Source of the DNA: a bacterium | GTDB taxonomy: Bacteria; Patescibacteriota; Saccharimonadia; Saccharimonadales; Saccharimonadaceae | DNA: 45,858 nt | Assembly (NCBI GenBank): GCA_030429935.1 | Contig: JAUIGH010000002.1 | Location: 1 to 45,858 of the forward strand | Direction: 5' to 3' | Part shown: in pieces, positions 28,545 to 38,436 of the stretch | How positions within the stretch are numbered: the stretch's first letter is position 1 | Layout of the letters: the number at the start of each line of letters is the position of its first letter | Notes under the pieces: model-generated | Seen by the model: only the letters and a program-made list of their open reading frames with translations | The model's database searches: none | Told to the model about the DNA's origin: nothing | Translations under genes and position numbers: made by a program

Positions 28545-29092
28545 TGGTCACGCCGTGGCAACGTTTGGAAGACCTCGAGGTTGTCGATGCTGGCTATCAA
28601 AAAATTGTTCGCAAGCAGTTTCGGCGCAATAGTGGTGAAATAAAAATCGCTGACGTAGCTTCTCCAGACGGTGTCGAGGCAGCGTTTGTTATCGCATTGA
28701 CTCCAGATAGAAGAGTGATTTTGGCGCGTCAATTTAGATGCGGCCCCGAGCGTGTGCTCGACGAGTTGCCTGGCGGTTTAGTCGACCCAGGTGAAGCCTT
28801 AGAGCAAGCAGCACTTCGCGAATTACGCGAAGAGGTGAATTACACATCTCACAACGTGACGTATTTGGGTAAAGCATACTCTGGGGCCTGGGAAAATCTG
28901 ACGATGCATTATTTTCTCGCACTCGATTGCTATCCAGATGCTACCGGAAATTCAGATGCAGATGAAGAAATCGAAGTCGTACACGCGACTATCGCTGAAC
29001 TGATAGAAAATGCCCGCAGCGCAAACATGGTTGATATTCAGGCTGTATTTTTCGCATACGATAAACTCAAAGAATTGGAGGCAAACGCATGA
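28544..29092 (+). CDS. NUDIX hydrolase (ADP-ribose pyrophosphatase-like)
   Basis: Nudix box GGLVDPGEALEQAALRELREEVNY. Confidence 0.9.
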   Translation: MVTPWQRLEDLEVVDAGYQKIVRKQFRRNSGEIKIADVASPDGVEAAFVIALTPDRRVILARQFRCGPERVLDELPGGLVDPGEALEQAALRELREEVNYTSHNVTYLGKAYSGAWENLTMHYFLALDCYPDATGNSDADEEIEVVHATIAELIENARSANMVDIQAVFFAYDKLKELEANA

Positions 29093-29973
29093 GATTACCA
29101 ACTAAAGCTATTATTCCAGCTGCCGGACTCGGCACGCGGTTTTTACCGCAGACAAAGGCTATGCCGAAAGAAATGCTACCGATCATCGATAAACCAATTA
29201 TTCAATACGTAGTGGAGGAGCTTGTTGAAGCGGGCATCAAGGACATAATAATTGTTGGCAGTAGCAACAAGCGAGCTATTGAGGATCATTTCGATCTACC
29301 GAATGAAGATTTGTTGAGTAATCTTCGCGCCGGGGGAGATAAAAAGAAGCCCTATATCGACATGGTAAACGACATTGCAGGCATTGCGAATTTTGTATAC
29401 GTTCGCCAAAAAGGCCCCTACGGGAATGCAGCTCCGCTATTGTCGGCAGCACATTTGATCGCTGACGAACCATTCATCTATACATGGGCTGATGACTTTA
29501 TAACGCCTGAAGCCAACGCTACACGCCAAATGATAGAGACGTATCAACAACATAATGGTGGAGTTTTCGCATGTACGCGAGCTCAAAACGATGAAGATTA
29601 CGATCGCTACGGTTTTGCTGCTGGGAAAAATGTGGACGACTCGATTATGAGGATGGAGCGTATCGTGGAAAAGCCTGGTAAGGAAGCTGCACCATCAGAG
29701 TTGGCGAGTGTCTCGCAGTACTTGCTTCCTGCGGAGTTGATGCGACACATCGAGAATGGGGTGAAGGACCACAGAGGAGGCGAGTTCACATTCCAACCAT
29801 TTGTTCAGAAAATGATTGACGAGGGCTCCCCTTTTTATGCAAAAGAAATCGAAGACGGTAAATTTTATGACACGGGTAATCCGCTAGACTATATAAAGAC
29901 CATGGTCGATTTCGGATTAAAGCACGAAAAATACGGCGACGAATTTGCAAACTACCTCAAGACTAGAGTATAG
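29089..29973 (+). CDS. galU: UTP-glucose-1-phosphate uridylyltransferase
   Basis: KAIIPAAGLGTRFLPQTKAMPKEMLPIIDKPIIQYVVEE; ATGA overlap with the NUDIX gene. Confidence 0.93.
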   Translation: MRLPTKAIIPAAGLGTRFLPQTKAMPKEMLPIIDKPIIQYVVEELVEAGIKDIIIVGSSNKRAIEDHFDLPNEDLLSNLRAGGDKKKPYIDMVNDIAGIANFVYVRQKGPYGNAAPLLSAAHLIADEPFIYTWADDFITPEANATRQMIETYQQHNGGVFACTRAQNDEDYDRYGFAAGKNVDDSIMRMERIVEKPGKEAAPSELASVSQYLLPAELMRHIENGVKDHRGGEFTFQPFVQKMIDEGSPFYAKEIEDGKFYDTGNPLDYIKTMVDFGLKHEKYGDEFANYLKTRV

Positions 29974-30035
29974 TGGATGTAGAGGTCGCAAGACTTCGCT
30001 CATCAATAATTTAAACATACGAAAAGGGGTGAGAC

Positions 30036-30275
30036 ATGGAATGGGCACAAGTGCTCGTCATCATCCTGTCGGTATTTTTGGCGCTGTTCCTGCTGCTGTC
30101 GATCGTCTTGGTCGTGCTGTTGATAAAAATCACCAGGCAGATCAAGTCAGTCACCTCGTCAGCTGAGCGGACGGCTCAAAAAGCGGAAACCATGGTTGCC
30201 AACTTATCGGCTGCCACATCACCGACAGTCGTTGCAAAAGTCGTCTCGACGTTTGTGAAAAATTTTAAGAAATAA
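30036..30275 (+). CDS. Small single-TM protein with coiled-coil-like tail
   Basis: SD AAGGGGTG; long N-terminal hydrophobic helix followed by charged helix. Confidence 0.7.
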   Translation: MEWAQVLVIILSVFLALFLLLSIVLVVLLIKITRQIKSVTSSAERTAQKAETMVANLSAATSPTVVAKVVSTFVKNFKK

Positions 30276-30290
30276 GGAGACTATACGAAT

Positions 30291-30572
30291 ATGTCAAAAG
30301 GAAAATTTGCACTCGGAGCACTCATTGGCGCAGCAGCCGGCGTTGTTGCAGGTGTACTCACTGCACCAAAGTCAGGCAAGGAAACGCGCGCTGACATCAA
30401 GAACAAGGCAAACGAACTGAAGTCAGAAGCCTCAGTCCAGGCTGAAAAAGCCAAAGCGCAGGCTGATAAAGTAGTCAAAAACGCAAAATCAACAGCTGAA
30501 AACTACAAAGGTCGCGCCACTCGAGCTATGGAAAGCGCCAAAAAAGAGTTCAAAGACGAAACCAAGAAATAG
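30291..30572 (+). CDS. YtxH-domain-like small protein
   Basis: GKFALGALIGAAAGVVAGVLTAPKSGKETRADIKNKA; SD AAGGAG. Confidence 0.8.
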   Translation: MSKGKFALGALIGAAAGVVAGVLTAPKSGKETRADIKNKANELKSEASVQAEKAKAQADKVVKNAKSTAENYKGRATRAMESAKKEFKDETKK

Positions 30573-30593
30573 TTTGTCTCATCGAACTACTAC

Positions 30594-30624
30594 AATGACC
30601 CTAGGGAAACCCGGGGTCATTTTG
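30594..30624 (+). terminator. Intrinsic terminator with nested stem
   Basis: AATGACCC-TA-GGG-AAA-CCC-G-GGGTCATT followed by TTG; directly upstream of a TATACT promoter element. Confidence 0.7.
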
Positions 30625-30625
30625 T

Positions 30626-30631
30626 TATACT
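30626..30631 (+). promoter_or_regulatory. -10 element of DUF5665-like gene, predicted leaderless
   Basis: TATACT, 6 nt, ATG at 30638. Confidence 0.6.
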
Positions 30632-30637
30632 AGTGCT

Positions 30638-30925
30638 ATGAAGAAAGTTGCCAAAAAAGTCGTCGACACTGCCAAAGCCAAACGTGAGCAATCGGCGCGC
30701 TATCGTCTACTCGAAGAATTATTTAACGACTTTAACCGATCACGCAGTGAAGTCTATCGTCTGAACTTTATCCGCGGCATCATCTTTGGACTTGGCAGCG
30801 CGCTGGGTGGCACGGTTGTGATTGCGCTGATTGTCTGGTTGCTGAGCTTGTTCACTGACATTTTTCCGTTTTTTAGCGGCCTGTCCGAAGCGGTCGACAG
30901 AGCTGTCCAGGTCGACGCCGAGTAG
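30638..30925 (+). CDS. Small membrane protein, DUF5665-like
   Basis: Basic N-terminus, LLEELFNDFNRSRSEVYRLNFIRGIIFGLGSALGGTVVIALIVWLL. Confidence 0.75.
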   Translation: MKKVAKKVVDTAKAKREQSARYRLLEELFNDFNRSRSEVYRLNFIRGIIFGLGSALGGTVVIALIVWLLSLFTDIFPFFSGLSEAVDRAVQVDAE

Positions 30926-30973
30926 ATTTTACGACAGACAAGCGTGGGCGGATTCGCTATACTAGGTGATGAT

Positions 30974-33900
30974 ATGGGGGATTCTGATACCACACTTTCA
31001 CCGAGTGATTTCGTGCATTTGCACAATCACACCCATCACTCATTGCTCGATGGTTTGACGAAAATACCCGAGCTGGTCGCTAAGTCAAAAGACATGGGCA
31101 TGACAGCGGCGGCGATCACCGATCATGGCACGATGAGCGGCGTTCTGGAGTTTTACAAAGAATCGATCGACCAAGAATTCAAACCGATCATCGGTATCGA
31201 AGCTTACATCGCCGCGCGTTCGCGACTGGACCGTGACCCATCGCGCGACAAGCAACGGTTTCACTTGATCATCCTGGCAATGAACGATGTCGGCTATCGT
31301 AACTTGATGAAGCTGGCGAGTCTCGCGGAACTCGAAGGCAAATACTACAAGCCGCGCATGGACCGCGAGCTACTCGAGCAATATAACGAAGGTCTGATCG
31401 TGCTGAGCGCCTGTGCCAGCGGTGAAGTCGGCGAAGCGCTGCGAAACGGTGACTACGACGGAGCGCGCGATGTCGCCATGTGGTACAAATCCGTGTTTGA
31501 TGACCGCTATTATCTCGAGCTGCAGGATAGCGGACACCCCGATGCGCCAAGTCATTGGCCGGTGCAGGGTCAGATAAATGAAGGACTCAAAAAACTGTCG
31601 GCTGAACTTGATATACCAATGGTGATTACCTGCGATGGGCATTATCTGGAGCACGCCCAGCAAGATGCTCACGAGATTTTGCTGTGCGTTGGAACTGGAT
31701 CTTTCCTGAGTGATGAAAAGCGCATGAGCCTAAAAGATTTTGAGCTACACTTGACTGATCCGCGCGACGTCATCAAACGTTGGGGTGATACGCCAGATGT
31801 TATCGCGAACACGCGCGCCATCGCCGACCGTTGTCAGGTCAATATAGAACTTGGCAAGATATTGATTCCGACCTTTCCAGTACCAGATGGCGAGACCGAA
31901 AAAAGCTACCTCGATGCGCTAGTTTATCGTGGCATGGCTGAGCGCTATCACGACAAAACACGTGAAGAGGTCGCCGATTTGCGCCCAGAAGACATCAAAC
32001 CGCTCTTGACCGATGAACAACGTGAACGTCTCGAAATGGAGTTTGAAGTACTCGATCGTATGGGCTACAACGGCTACTTCTTGATCGTGCAAGACTTTAT
32101 TAACTGGGGCAAAAATCAGGGCATCATCTTTGGTCCGGGCCGTGGCTCGGCGGCCGGGAGTATCATCGCCTACGCGCTAAATATCACCGATCTGGATCCA
32201 CTGAAATACGACCTGCTGTTCGAACGGTTCCTCAACCCAGATCGCATCAGCATGCCCGACATCGATATCGACATTCAGGACACGCGTCGTGATGAAGTCA
32301 TCCAGTATTGTGCTGACAAATACGGTCAAGAGCGAGTCGCCAACATCGTGACATTTGGCAAGATGGCCGCCCGCGCCGCGGTGCGTGATGTGGCTCGTGT
32401 ATTGCAGGTGCCCTACGCAGAGAGTGACCGCTTGGCAAAACTGATTCCGCCGCCAATCCAAGGCCGACACGTGCCGCTCTCGAAATCGGTTGTCGAAGAT
32501 GCCGACCTGAAAGCTGAGTACGAGTCGAATCCAACCGCGCGTGAAGTCATCGATTACGCCATCACCCTCGAAGGAACTAATCGCTCGCACGGCGTGCACG
32601 CTGCTGGCGTGGTGATCGCGCCCGATGACATCGTCAAGTTCGTGCCGGTTGAGATGTCACAAAAAGGCGTCGTCGCTACCCAGTATCCGATGAATCCAGT
32701 CGAAGAGCTGGGACTACTCAAGATGGACTTCTTGGGGCTGTCAAACTTGACGATCATAAAGAATGCTCTACGCATTATTCGCAAGGTCTACGATGTCGAA
32801 ATTGAGCTGTCAGAACTGCCGCTCGATGATGAAAAAACCTACCAGCTGTTTCAACGAGGCGACACCACCGGCGTCTTTCAGCTGGAGTCGGCGGGGATGA
32901 AACGCTATCTTCGTCAGCTCAAACCAACCGTGTTTGAGGATATTATCGCTATGGTCGCCTTGTATCGACCAGGGCCGATGCAGTTTATCGAGAGTTTTAT
33001 TCGTCGAAAGCAAGGCGAGGAAGAGATCACCTATCTACACCCAGGACTCGAAGCCTCGCTGTCCAGCACATACGGACACCTCATCTATCAAGAGCAGTTC
33101 ATGCAGATTTCCAAAGATTGGTGCGGGTTTACTGGCGGCCAAGCTGACACGTTGCGAAAAGCTGTCGGTAAAAAGAAAATTGACCTGATGAAAAAGGTCA
33201 AACCCGAGTTTGTCGAGGGCGCCATGAAAGTTGGTGGTGCCTCTGCGGCGGTGGCAAATCAGTTCTGGGATCAGCTCGAAGAATTCGCAAATTATTCATT
33301 CAACAAATCACACGCCGCATGTTATGGATTGATATCGTTTTGGACAGCTTATCTAAAAGCGCATTATCCCGATGCGTTCATGGCGGCGTTGATGACGAGC
33401 GACCAAGACGACACTGACCGACTGGCGATCGAGATGACCGAATGTCGGCACATGGAAATCCCGGTGCTCAGCCCCGATGTCAACGAATCGTTCGTCGAGT
33501 TTGCGGTGGTGCCAGAAGATCACACCATACGGTTTGGTATGGCTGCGGTCAAAGGCGTCGGTGTCGGCGCGGTCGAAGAAATCATCCGTGCGCGAGATGA
33601 GGGCAAGTTTACGAGTATCGAAGATTTTGCGTCGCGTGTCTCGACCAGTAAAGTCAATCGCAAGGCCTGGGAGTCACTGGTCAAAGCTGGCGCCTTTGAC
33701 AAACTGGGCGATCGCTCTGATCTGCTGTTCAATCTCGAAACCATTCTGGCATTTGGCTCAAAAGTCCAAAAGGAAAAATTATCCGGTCAAGCTGACTTAT
33801 TCGGAGGGCTGAGTGACGATAGTGCGGTACGTTCGCAGTTGGACCTGCAGCGCGCGCCGACCAAATACACCGACAAAGAGCAGCTCACCTGGGAGCGCGA

Positions 33901-34636
33901 GTTGCTCGGTTTGTATATATCGGCACATCCGCTCGATAATTACGATGCGTTTTTCAGCGAACAGACCATCCCGCTCGCCCAGGTGACGCCAAACATCGAT
34001 GGTCAAAAAGTGATCATCGGCGGCCTGATTACCACGGCGCGCAGTATCGTCACAAAAAATGGCAAAAAGATGGCGTTTGTTGGCATCGAAGACAAGTCCG
34101 GTGAATCGGAAATCATCGTCTTTCCGAATCTCTACGAGCAGCTCGGCGATAAATTGCGCCAGGATACAGTGATAAAGATCACTGGCAAAATATCGGCTCG
34201 CGACCGCGACGGGAATTTGGGTGACGAAGCCAAGATGATTGCCGATGAGATCGACATTGTAACCGATAAAGAGCTGCGTGACTACGAATCGACCGGTTCG
34301 ACCATGAAAGCGCCAGATAAGCGTGCGCCGTACCGTCGTAAAGTCGCAAAAAGCGCCGATGCAAAAAAAGTCACCTACCAGCCAGTATCTGAACCCCCGA
34401 CAGCTAGCGCTGAACCACTCAAAACACTGTATCTGCGCGTCGACGATGCCAGCGATACGGACACGCTGCTGGCGCTCAAATCCGCTTGTTCAGATCACCC
34501 TGGCGAGCACGATGTGGTGTTGGTGCTTGGCCCAGACAAAAAAGCCTTGCGCATGCCGTTTCGCGTGCAAGCCGATGATGTCTTGCAGCAAAAGCTGAGT
34601 GAACGGTTGGCCGATGGCGCCGTCGTGCTCAAGTAG
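30974..34636 (+). CDS. dnaE: DNA polymerase III alpha subunit
   Basis: PHP domain HLHNHTHHSLLDG; polymerase motif MPDIDIDIQD; FGPGRGSAAGSIIAYAL; C-terminal OB region. Confidence 0.97.
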   Translation: MGDSDTTLSPSDFVHLHNHTHHSLLDGLTKIPELVAKSKDMGMTAAAITDHGTMSGVLEFYKESIDQEFKPIIGIEAYIAARSRLDRDPSRDKQRFHLIILAMNDVGYRNLMKLASLAELEGKYYKPRMDRELLEQYNEGLIVLSACASGEVGEALRNGDYDGARDVAMWYKSVFDDRYYLELQDSGHPDAPSHWPVQGQINEGLKKLSAELDIPMVITCDGHYLEHAQQDAHEILLCVGTGSFLSDEKRMSLKDFELHLTDPRDVIKRWGDTPDVIANTRAIADRCQVNIELGKILIPTFPVPDGETEKSYLDALVYRGMAERYHDKTREEVADLRPEDIKPLLTDEQRERLEMEFEVLDRMGYNGYFLIVQDFINWGKNQGIIFGPGRGSAAGSIIAYALNITDLDPLKYDLLFERFLNPDRISMPDIDIDIQDTRRDEVIQYCADKYGQERVANIVTFGKMAARAAVRDVARVLQVPYAESDRLAKLIPPPIQGRHVPLSKSVVEDADLKAEYESNPTAREVIDYAITLEGTNRSHGVHAAGVVIAPDDIVKFVPVEMSQKGVVATQYPMNPVEELGLLKMDFLGLSNLTIIKNALRIIRKVYDVEIELSELPLDDEKTYQLFQRGDTTGVFQLESAGMKRYLRQLKPTVFEDIIAMVALYRPGPMQFIESFIRRKQGEEEITYLHPGLEASLSSTYGHLIYQEQFMQISKDWCGFTGGQADTLRKAVGKKKIDLMKKVKPEFVEGAMKVGGASAAVANQFWDQLEEFANYSFNKSHAACYGLISFWTAYLKAHYPDAFMAALMTSDQDDTDRLAIEMTECRHMEIPVLSPDVNESFVEFAVVPEDHTIRFGMAAVKGVGVGAVEEIIRARDEGKFTSIEDFASRVSTSKVNRKAWESLVKAGAFDKLGDRSDLLFNLETILAFGSKVQKEKLSGQADLFGGLSDDSAVRSQLDLQRAPTKYTDKEQLTWERELLGLYISAHPLDNYDAFFSEQTIPLAQVTPNIDGQKVIIGGLITTARSIVTKNGKKMAFVGIEDKSGESEIIVFPNLYEQLGDKLRQDTVIKITGKISARDRDGNLGDEAKMIADEIDIVTDKELRDYESTGSTMKAPDKRAPYRRKVAKSADAKKVTYQPVSEPPTASAEPLKTLYLRVDDASDTDTLLALKSACSDHPGEHDVVLVLGPDKKALRMPFRVQADDVLQQKLSERLADGAVVLK

Positions 34637-35126
34637 TTAGAGCATACAACGCGATACCGGTGGCGACTGAGACGTTGAAAGATTCTTTGCGCCCACGCAT
34701 CGGGATTTCCAGGATTGCATCACACTGCGATAAGTACTGTTGCTCGATGCCGTGAACCTCTTCGCCGAGCAATAATGCAAATCGCTCGGCTGGTTGAAAA
34801 TCGGTAATAATCTGCGAATCAGGTGATTGCTCGAGGGCATACATAGGTAGCGGTTGATTAGATTCGTCATTTTGGCTTAGCCATTCATCGAGCGACTCGA
34901 CGTGTTCAAATGGCACCATAGTCTCGGCACCCAAAGCAGTTTTGTGGATCTGCTTTGTGATTTTATCGGCTTCGTGTGGCAGTCGACTGTCGCCCAGATA
35001 CGTCGGGTAGGGCGTGTAACCGCTCAAGACAACACGCTCGACGCCAAAGCCTTCGGCGGTGCGAAAAATAGCCCCGACATTGTGCGTGCTGCGGATATTG
35101 TGAGCGATCAGAGTGATGTGCGGCAT
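34629..35126 (-). CDS. SpoU/TrmH-family RNA 2'-O-methyltransferase
   Basis: NIRSTHNVGAIFRTAEGFGVERVVLSGYTPYP; FALLLGEEVHGIEQQYLSQCDAILEIPMRGRKESFNVSVATGI. Convergent 8-nt overlap with dnaE. Confidence 0.92.
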   Translation of the reverse strand: MPHITLIAHNIRSTHNVGAIFRTAEGFGVERVVLSGYTPYPTYLGDSRLPHEADKITKQIHKTALGAETMVPFEHVESLDEWLSQNDESNQPLPMYALEQSPDSQIITDFQPAERFALLLGEEVHGIEQQYLSQCDAILEIPMRGRKESFNVSVATGIALYALTT

Positions 35127-35182
35127 AGCTCCGATTGTACCACTACATAAACCATGAGCGATTTGCTATAGTAGGCGAGTAT

Positions 35183-36811
35183 ATGGATGAGGATAAAATT
35201 CAGGCGCGTCGGCGCGAGCAAGACGAGCAGTCGACCCAGCAACGCGCGGCGATTATCGGTTTGCCGTATCTCGACACGCGGTCGCTCGAAGCGGACTTGC
35301 CGCTGGCCAAAGATTTACTGTCGGTCCAAGAAATGTACCAGAGCAAAATCGTGCCACTGGTGGCGTCTGATGGTGAGAACGCGCCGACGCGATTTGGAGC
35401 CACGACGCAGACGCCGCAATCTATGTTGCGCTCGATGCGCGCCTCATACGAAGAAGACGGTCGGCCGCTGGAAATCTATCTGATCAGTTATAGCGGATTC
35501 AAGGCTTTGATGCGTCGATTCGACCCGCCTCGTGAAGTGCGATTTGACGACATCGAGATCGCTCGAGACGGTGATAGCGATACGATCGGCAAAGTCTCAC
35601 AGACGCTCGAGACGGTAGGCACCGAAGCGGTATTTGACTATCTGATCACCCAAGCCGACAAACTGGGCGCTAGTGACATCCACATCGAAAACGGCCGCAA
35701 TGAAATCCGAGTGCGCATGCGCGTCGATGGGGCATTGCACGCCGTGGCGCATATTAGTCGTGAACGCTACCGCGTCATCATGGGCGAGCTAGCTCGTCGA
35801 GCCAATATCTCCAGCGCCGCCAAAGAACCACAGTCTGGCCATATTCAAGAAGATATCCAGACCGACAGCGGCACACACCTGCTGAACCTCCGTGTCGAGA
35901 CCGTACCGACGATGTACGGCCAAGACGCGGTGCTGCGATTGTTCAACTTTGACGAAACCTTGCTCAATCTCGATAGGCTAGGCATACCGGATAGTCAGCG
36001 ATCCCAGATCGACGAAATCATCTCGCACCCGCGCGGCATGGTGTTGATGGTCGGTCCGACTGGTAGTGGTAAATCAACCACGCTCTACAGCATGCTCAAC
36101 GCGCTCAACACACCCGATCGCAAATTGATCACACTCGAAGACCCGATCGAGTACGGTCTGACGGGCATCTCGCAGATCCCGATCAACACCACCGACGGCG
36201 GCAGCTTCGCCGATGGACTGCGTAGCGTGCTGCGTCTCGACCCAGACGTCGTGATGGTCGGCGAGATTCGTGACAAGGACACCGCAAAGACGGCTGTGCA
36301 AGCCTCGATCACTGGACACCTGGTGCTGTCGAGCTTTCACGCCAATTCGACCAGCGCGGCATTTAGTCGCATGGTTGACATGATTGGTCAAAATCCGATT
36401 TTCTCGAGTTCGATTCGGTTGTTGATCGCCCAGCGCTTGGTGCGTCGATTGCACGATGATAGCAAAGAAGCCTATCAGCCGAGCGATGCCGAACGTCGGT
36501 ATGTGCGCAGTGTGCTCGAGGATTTGCCGCAGGACTATCCTGATCGACCTGATCTCGACAACTTTCAGTTATACAAACCAGTCGCGACTAATGATATGCC
36601 GTTTGGCTACCGCGGCCGTATCGTCATCATGGAGCAGATGGTGGTCAACGAAGAAATTCAGAAGTTTTTGCGCGGTGAACTGAGCGACATCCACACCGAA
36701 GCGATCGAACGTGTCGCCAAATCCCAGGGCATGTTGACACTCGAGCAAGTCGGCGTCCTAGCCGCACTACGCGGCGAAACCACGCTCGAAGAAGTCAGCC
36801 GGGTGATTTAA
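35183..36811 (+). CDS. pilB: Type II secretion/type IV pilus assembly ATPase (GspE/PilB family)
   Basis: Walker A GPTGSGKSTT, DPDVVMVGEIRD, ASITGHLVLSSFHAN. Zinc tetracysteine motif absent. Confidence 0.92.
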   Translation: MDEDKIQARRREQDEQSTQQRAAIIGLPYLDTRSLEADLPLAKDLLSVQEMYQSKIVPLVASDGENAPTRFGATTQTPQSMLRSMRASYEEDGRPLEIYLISYSGFKALMRRFDPPREVRFDDIEIARDGDSDTIGKVSQTLETVGTEAVFDYLITQADKLGASDIHIENGRNEIRVRMRVDGALHAVAHISRERYRVIMGELARRANISSAAKEPQSGHIQEDIQTDSGTHLLNLRVETVPTMYGQDAVLRLFNFDETLLNLDRLGIPDSQRSQIDEIISHPRGMVLMVGPTGSGKSTTLYSMLNALNTPDRKLITLEDPIEYGLTGISQIPINTTDGGSFADGLRSVLRLDPDVVMVGEIRDKDTAKTAVQASITGHLVLSSFHANSTSAAFSRMVDMIGQNPIFSSSIRLLIAQRLVRRLHDDSKEAYQPSDAERRYVRSVLEDLPQDYPDRPDLDNFQLYKPVATNDMPFGYRGRIVIMEQMVVNEEIQKFLRGELSDIHTEAIERVAKSQGMLTLEQVGVLAALRGETTLEEVSRVI

Positions 36812-36820
36812 GTGCCCGTC

Positions 36821-37225
36821 CTATTGACGCCAGGGTTTGAAATTCGCGTGGATGTATTCACCGATTCTTCGATTTAAACCTAGTTGTGCGCGTGCTGGTG
36901 GACAGAGAGCGCTTAGTTTCGATGCCAGTTCGTAGGTGATAAAATCGGGGTTAGCATTAATGAAATCAACATTCGCAACCACACTTTTATCAGCACTATA
37001 GTTAAGTACCACATAATCCACATCAGTAACACCGGACGTAGACAATGCTTTTGCGGCGAGTACGACGTCGGTCCTGTGCAGATTGAAACACTGGAACTCT
37101 CCTGTCAGTTGGCGTGCTTCGCATGCATCGTGAGACATGAGTTTTGGGCCGTGACGCTGGGTTAATTGGCCAGTATTAGTATCTATGCCATAGGCAGTTT
37201 GCAATTCTAGTACCGGAAGGCTCAT
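36821..37225 (-). CDS. Hypothetical protein
   Basis: 134-aa ORF filling the gap between pilB and malic enzyme; TATCAT 7 nt upstream of ATG on the minus strand. Confidence 0.6.
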   Translation of the reverse strand: MSLPVLELQTAYGIDTNTGQLTQRHGPKLMSHDACEARQLTGEFQCFNLHRTDVVLAAKALSTSGVTDVDYVVLNYSADKSVVANVDFINANPDFITYELASKLSALCPPARAQLGLNRRIGEYIHANFKPWRQ

Positions 37226-37263
37226 AAAGCCGATGATACAACTTTATACATAAAAATCAACAA

Positions 37264-38397
37264 CTACTTGATAGATGAGGATACAACCGGAACAATGCGT
37301 TCGTCAAATGGTGACGGGATGATTTCGTCGGGAGTTGGATTTTCGACCAGGCTGGCGAGGGCTTCGGCGGCAGCAAGTTTGTGGTCGTCAGTAATCTTGG
37401 CGACGCCATTATCGAGTGCGCCTCGGAAAATGCCAGGAAAGGCTAGGGCGTTGTTGACTTGATTCGGCAAGTCGCTGCGGCCGGTAGCCAGCACGGCGAC
37501 GCCAGCTTGCGTGGCAACGTCTGGCATGATTTCTGGTATGGGATTTGCTAGGCCAAATACGATCGGTTCTGGCGCCATCGTCGCGACGAGTTCGGGTGTC
37601 AACAAGCCGGCTTTTGAGACGCCGATGAAGATGTCGGCGCCTGCGATGGCGTCATCCATGCTGCCGCTGTGGCTCGAATCAACATAGTCGAGCAGCATTT
37701 GCTTTTCGGTGTTTAGGTCGGTTCGGTCGTCACTCAGGATGCCTTTGCTGTCGACGGCGACCATGTTGGTGCAGCCGTATTTGTAGAGGAGTTTGGCGAT
37801 CGCCGTACCGGCTGCTCCAGCTCCGATGATGACGATTTTTGCGCTGCGCAGATCGCGGTTGGTGACTTTTGCGGCGTTGATCAGACCGGCCAGCGTCACT
37901 ATCGCAGTACCGTGCTGGTCGTCGTGAAAGACCGGGATGTCGAGCTCGGCTTTGAGGCGTTCTTCGACCTCGAAACATTTCGGTGCGGCGATGTCTTCGA
38001 GGTTGATCGCACCGAAACTTGGCGCCATCGCTTTGACGGTAGCGACGATTTCATCGGCTGAGTGCACGTCCAGAACGATCGGCACGCTGTCGATGTCGGC
38101 GAAGTGTTTGAAGAGCAAGGCTTTGCCTTCCATAACTGGCATCGCGGCTCTCGGCCCTAGATCACCGAGGCCGAGGATCGCCGATCCATCAGAGATGACG
38201 GCGACGAGATTGTTTGTCCAGGTATATTTCGGCAGGTCTTCGGGTGATTCGGCGATGGCGCGACTGACCGCACCGACCCCTGGGCTGTAGTAAGCGCTCA
38301 GTTTATCACGGTCCAGCTCATCGGTGTCGCGGAGCTTAGTGGTGATTTTACCACCGTAATTTTTGTGCAATTCTAATGCGAGTTTATTGTAATCCAT
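37264..38397 (-). CDS. NAD(P)-dependent malic enzyme
   Basis: YYSPGVGAVSRAIAE, GDLGPRAAMPVMEGKALLFKHFADID, VFHDDQHGTAIVTLAGLINAAKV. Start trimmed to MDYNKLALELHKNY. Confidence 0.94.
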   Translation of the reverse strand: MDYNKLALELHKNYGGKITTKLRDTDELDRDKLSAYYSPGVGAVSRAIAESPEDLPKYTWTNNLVAVISDGSAILGLGDLGPRAAMPVMEGKALLFKHFADIDSVPIVLDVHSADEIVATVKAMAPSFGAINLEDIAAPKCFEVEERLKAELDIPVFHDDQHGTAIVTLAGLINAAKVTNRDLRSAKIVIIGAGAAGTAIAKLLYKYGCTNMVAVDSKGILSDDRTDLNTEKQMLLDYVDSSHSGSMDDAIAGADIFIGVSKAGLLTPELVATMAPEPIVFGLANPIPEIMPDVATQAGVAVLATGRSDLPNQVNNALAFPGIFRGALDNGVAKITDDHKLAAAEALASLVENPTPDEIIPSPFDERIVPVVSSSIK

Positions 38398-38403
38398 AAT
38401 TAC

Positions 38404-38409
38404 ACTATA
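38404..38409 (-). promoter_or_regulatory. -10 element of malic enzyme, predicted leaderless
   Basis: Minus-strand TATAGT, 6 nt, ATG at 38397. Confidence 0.55.
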
Positions 38410-38436
38410 CGGTATGTGTGTGCTAGAGTGAACGGT

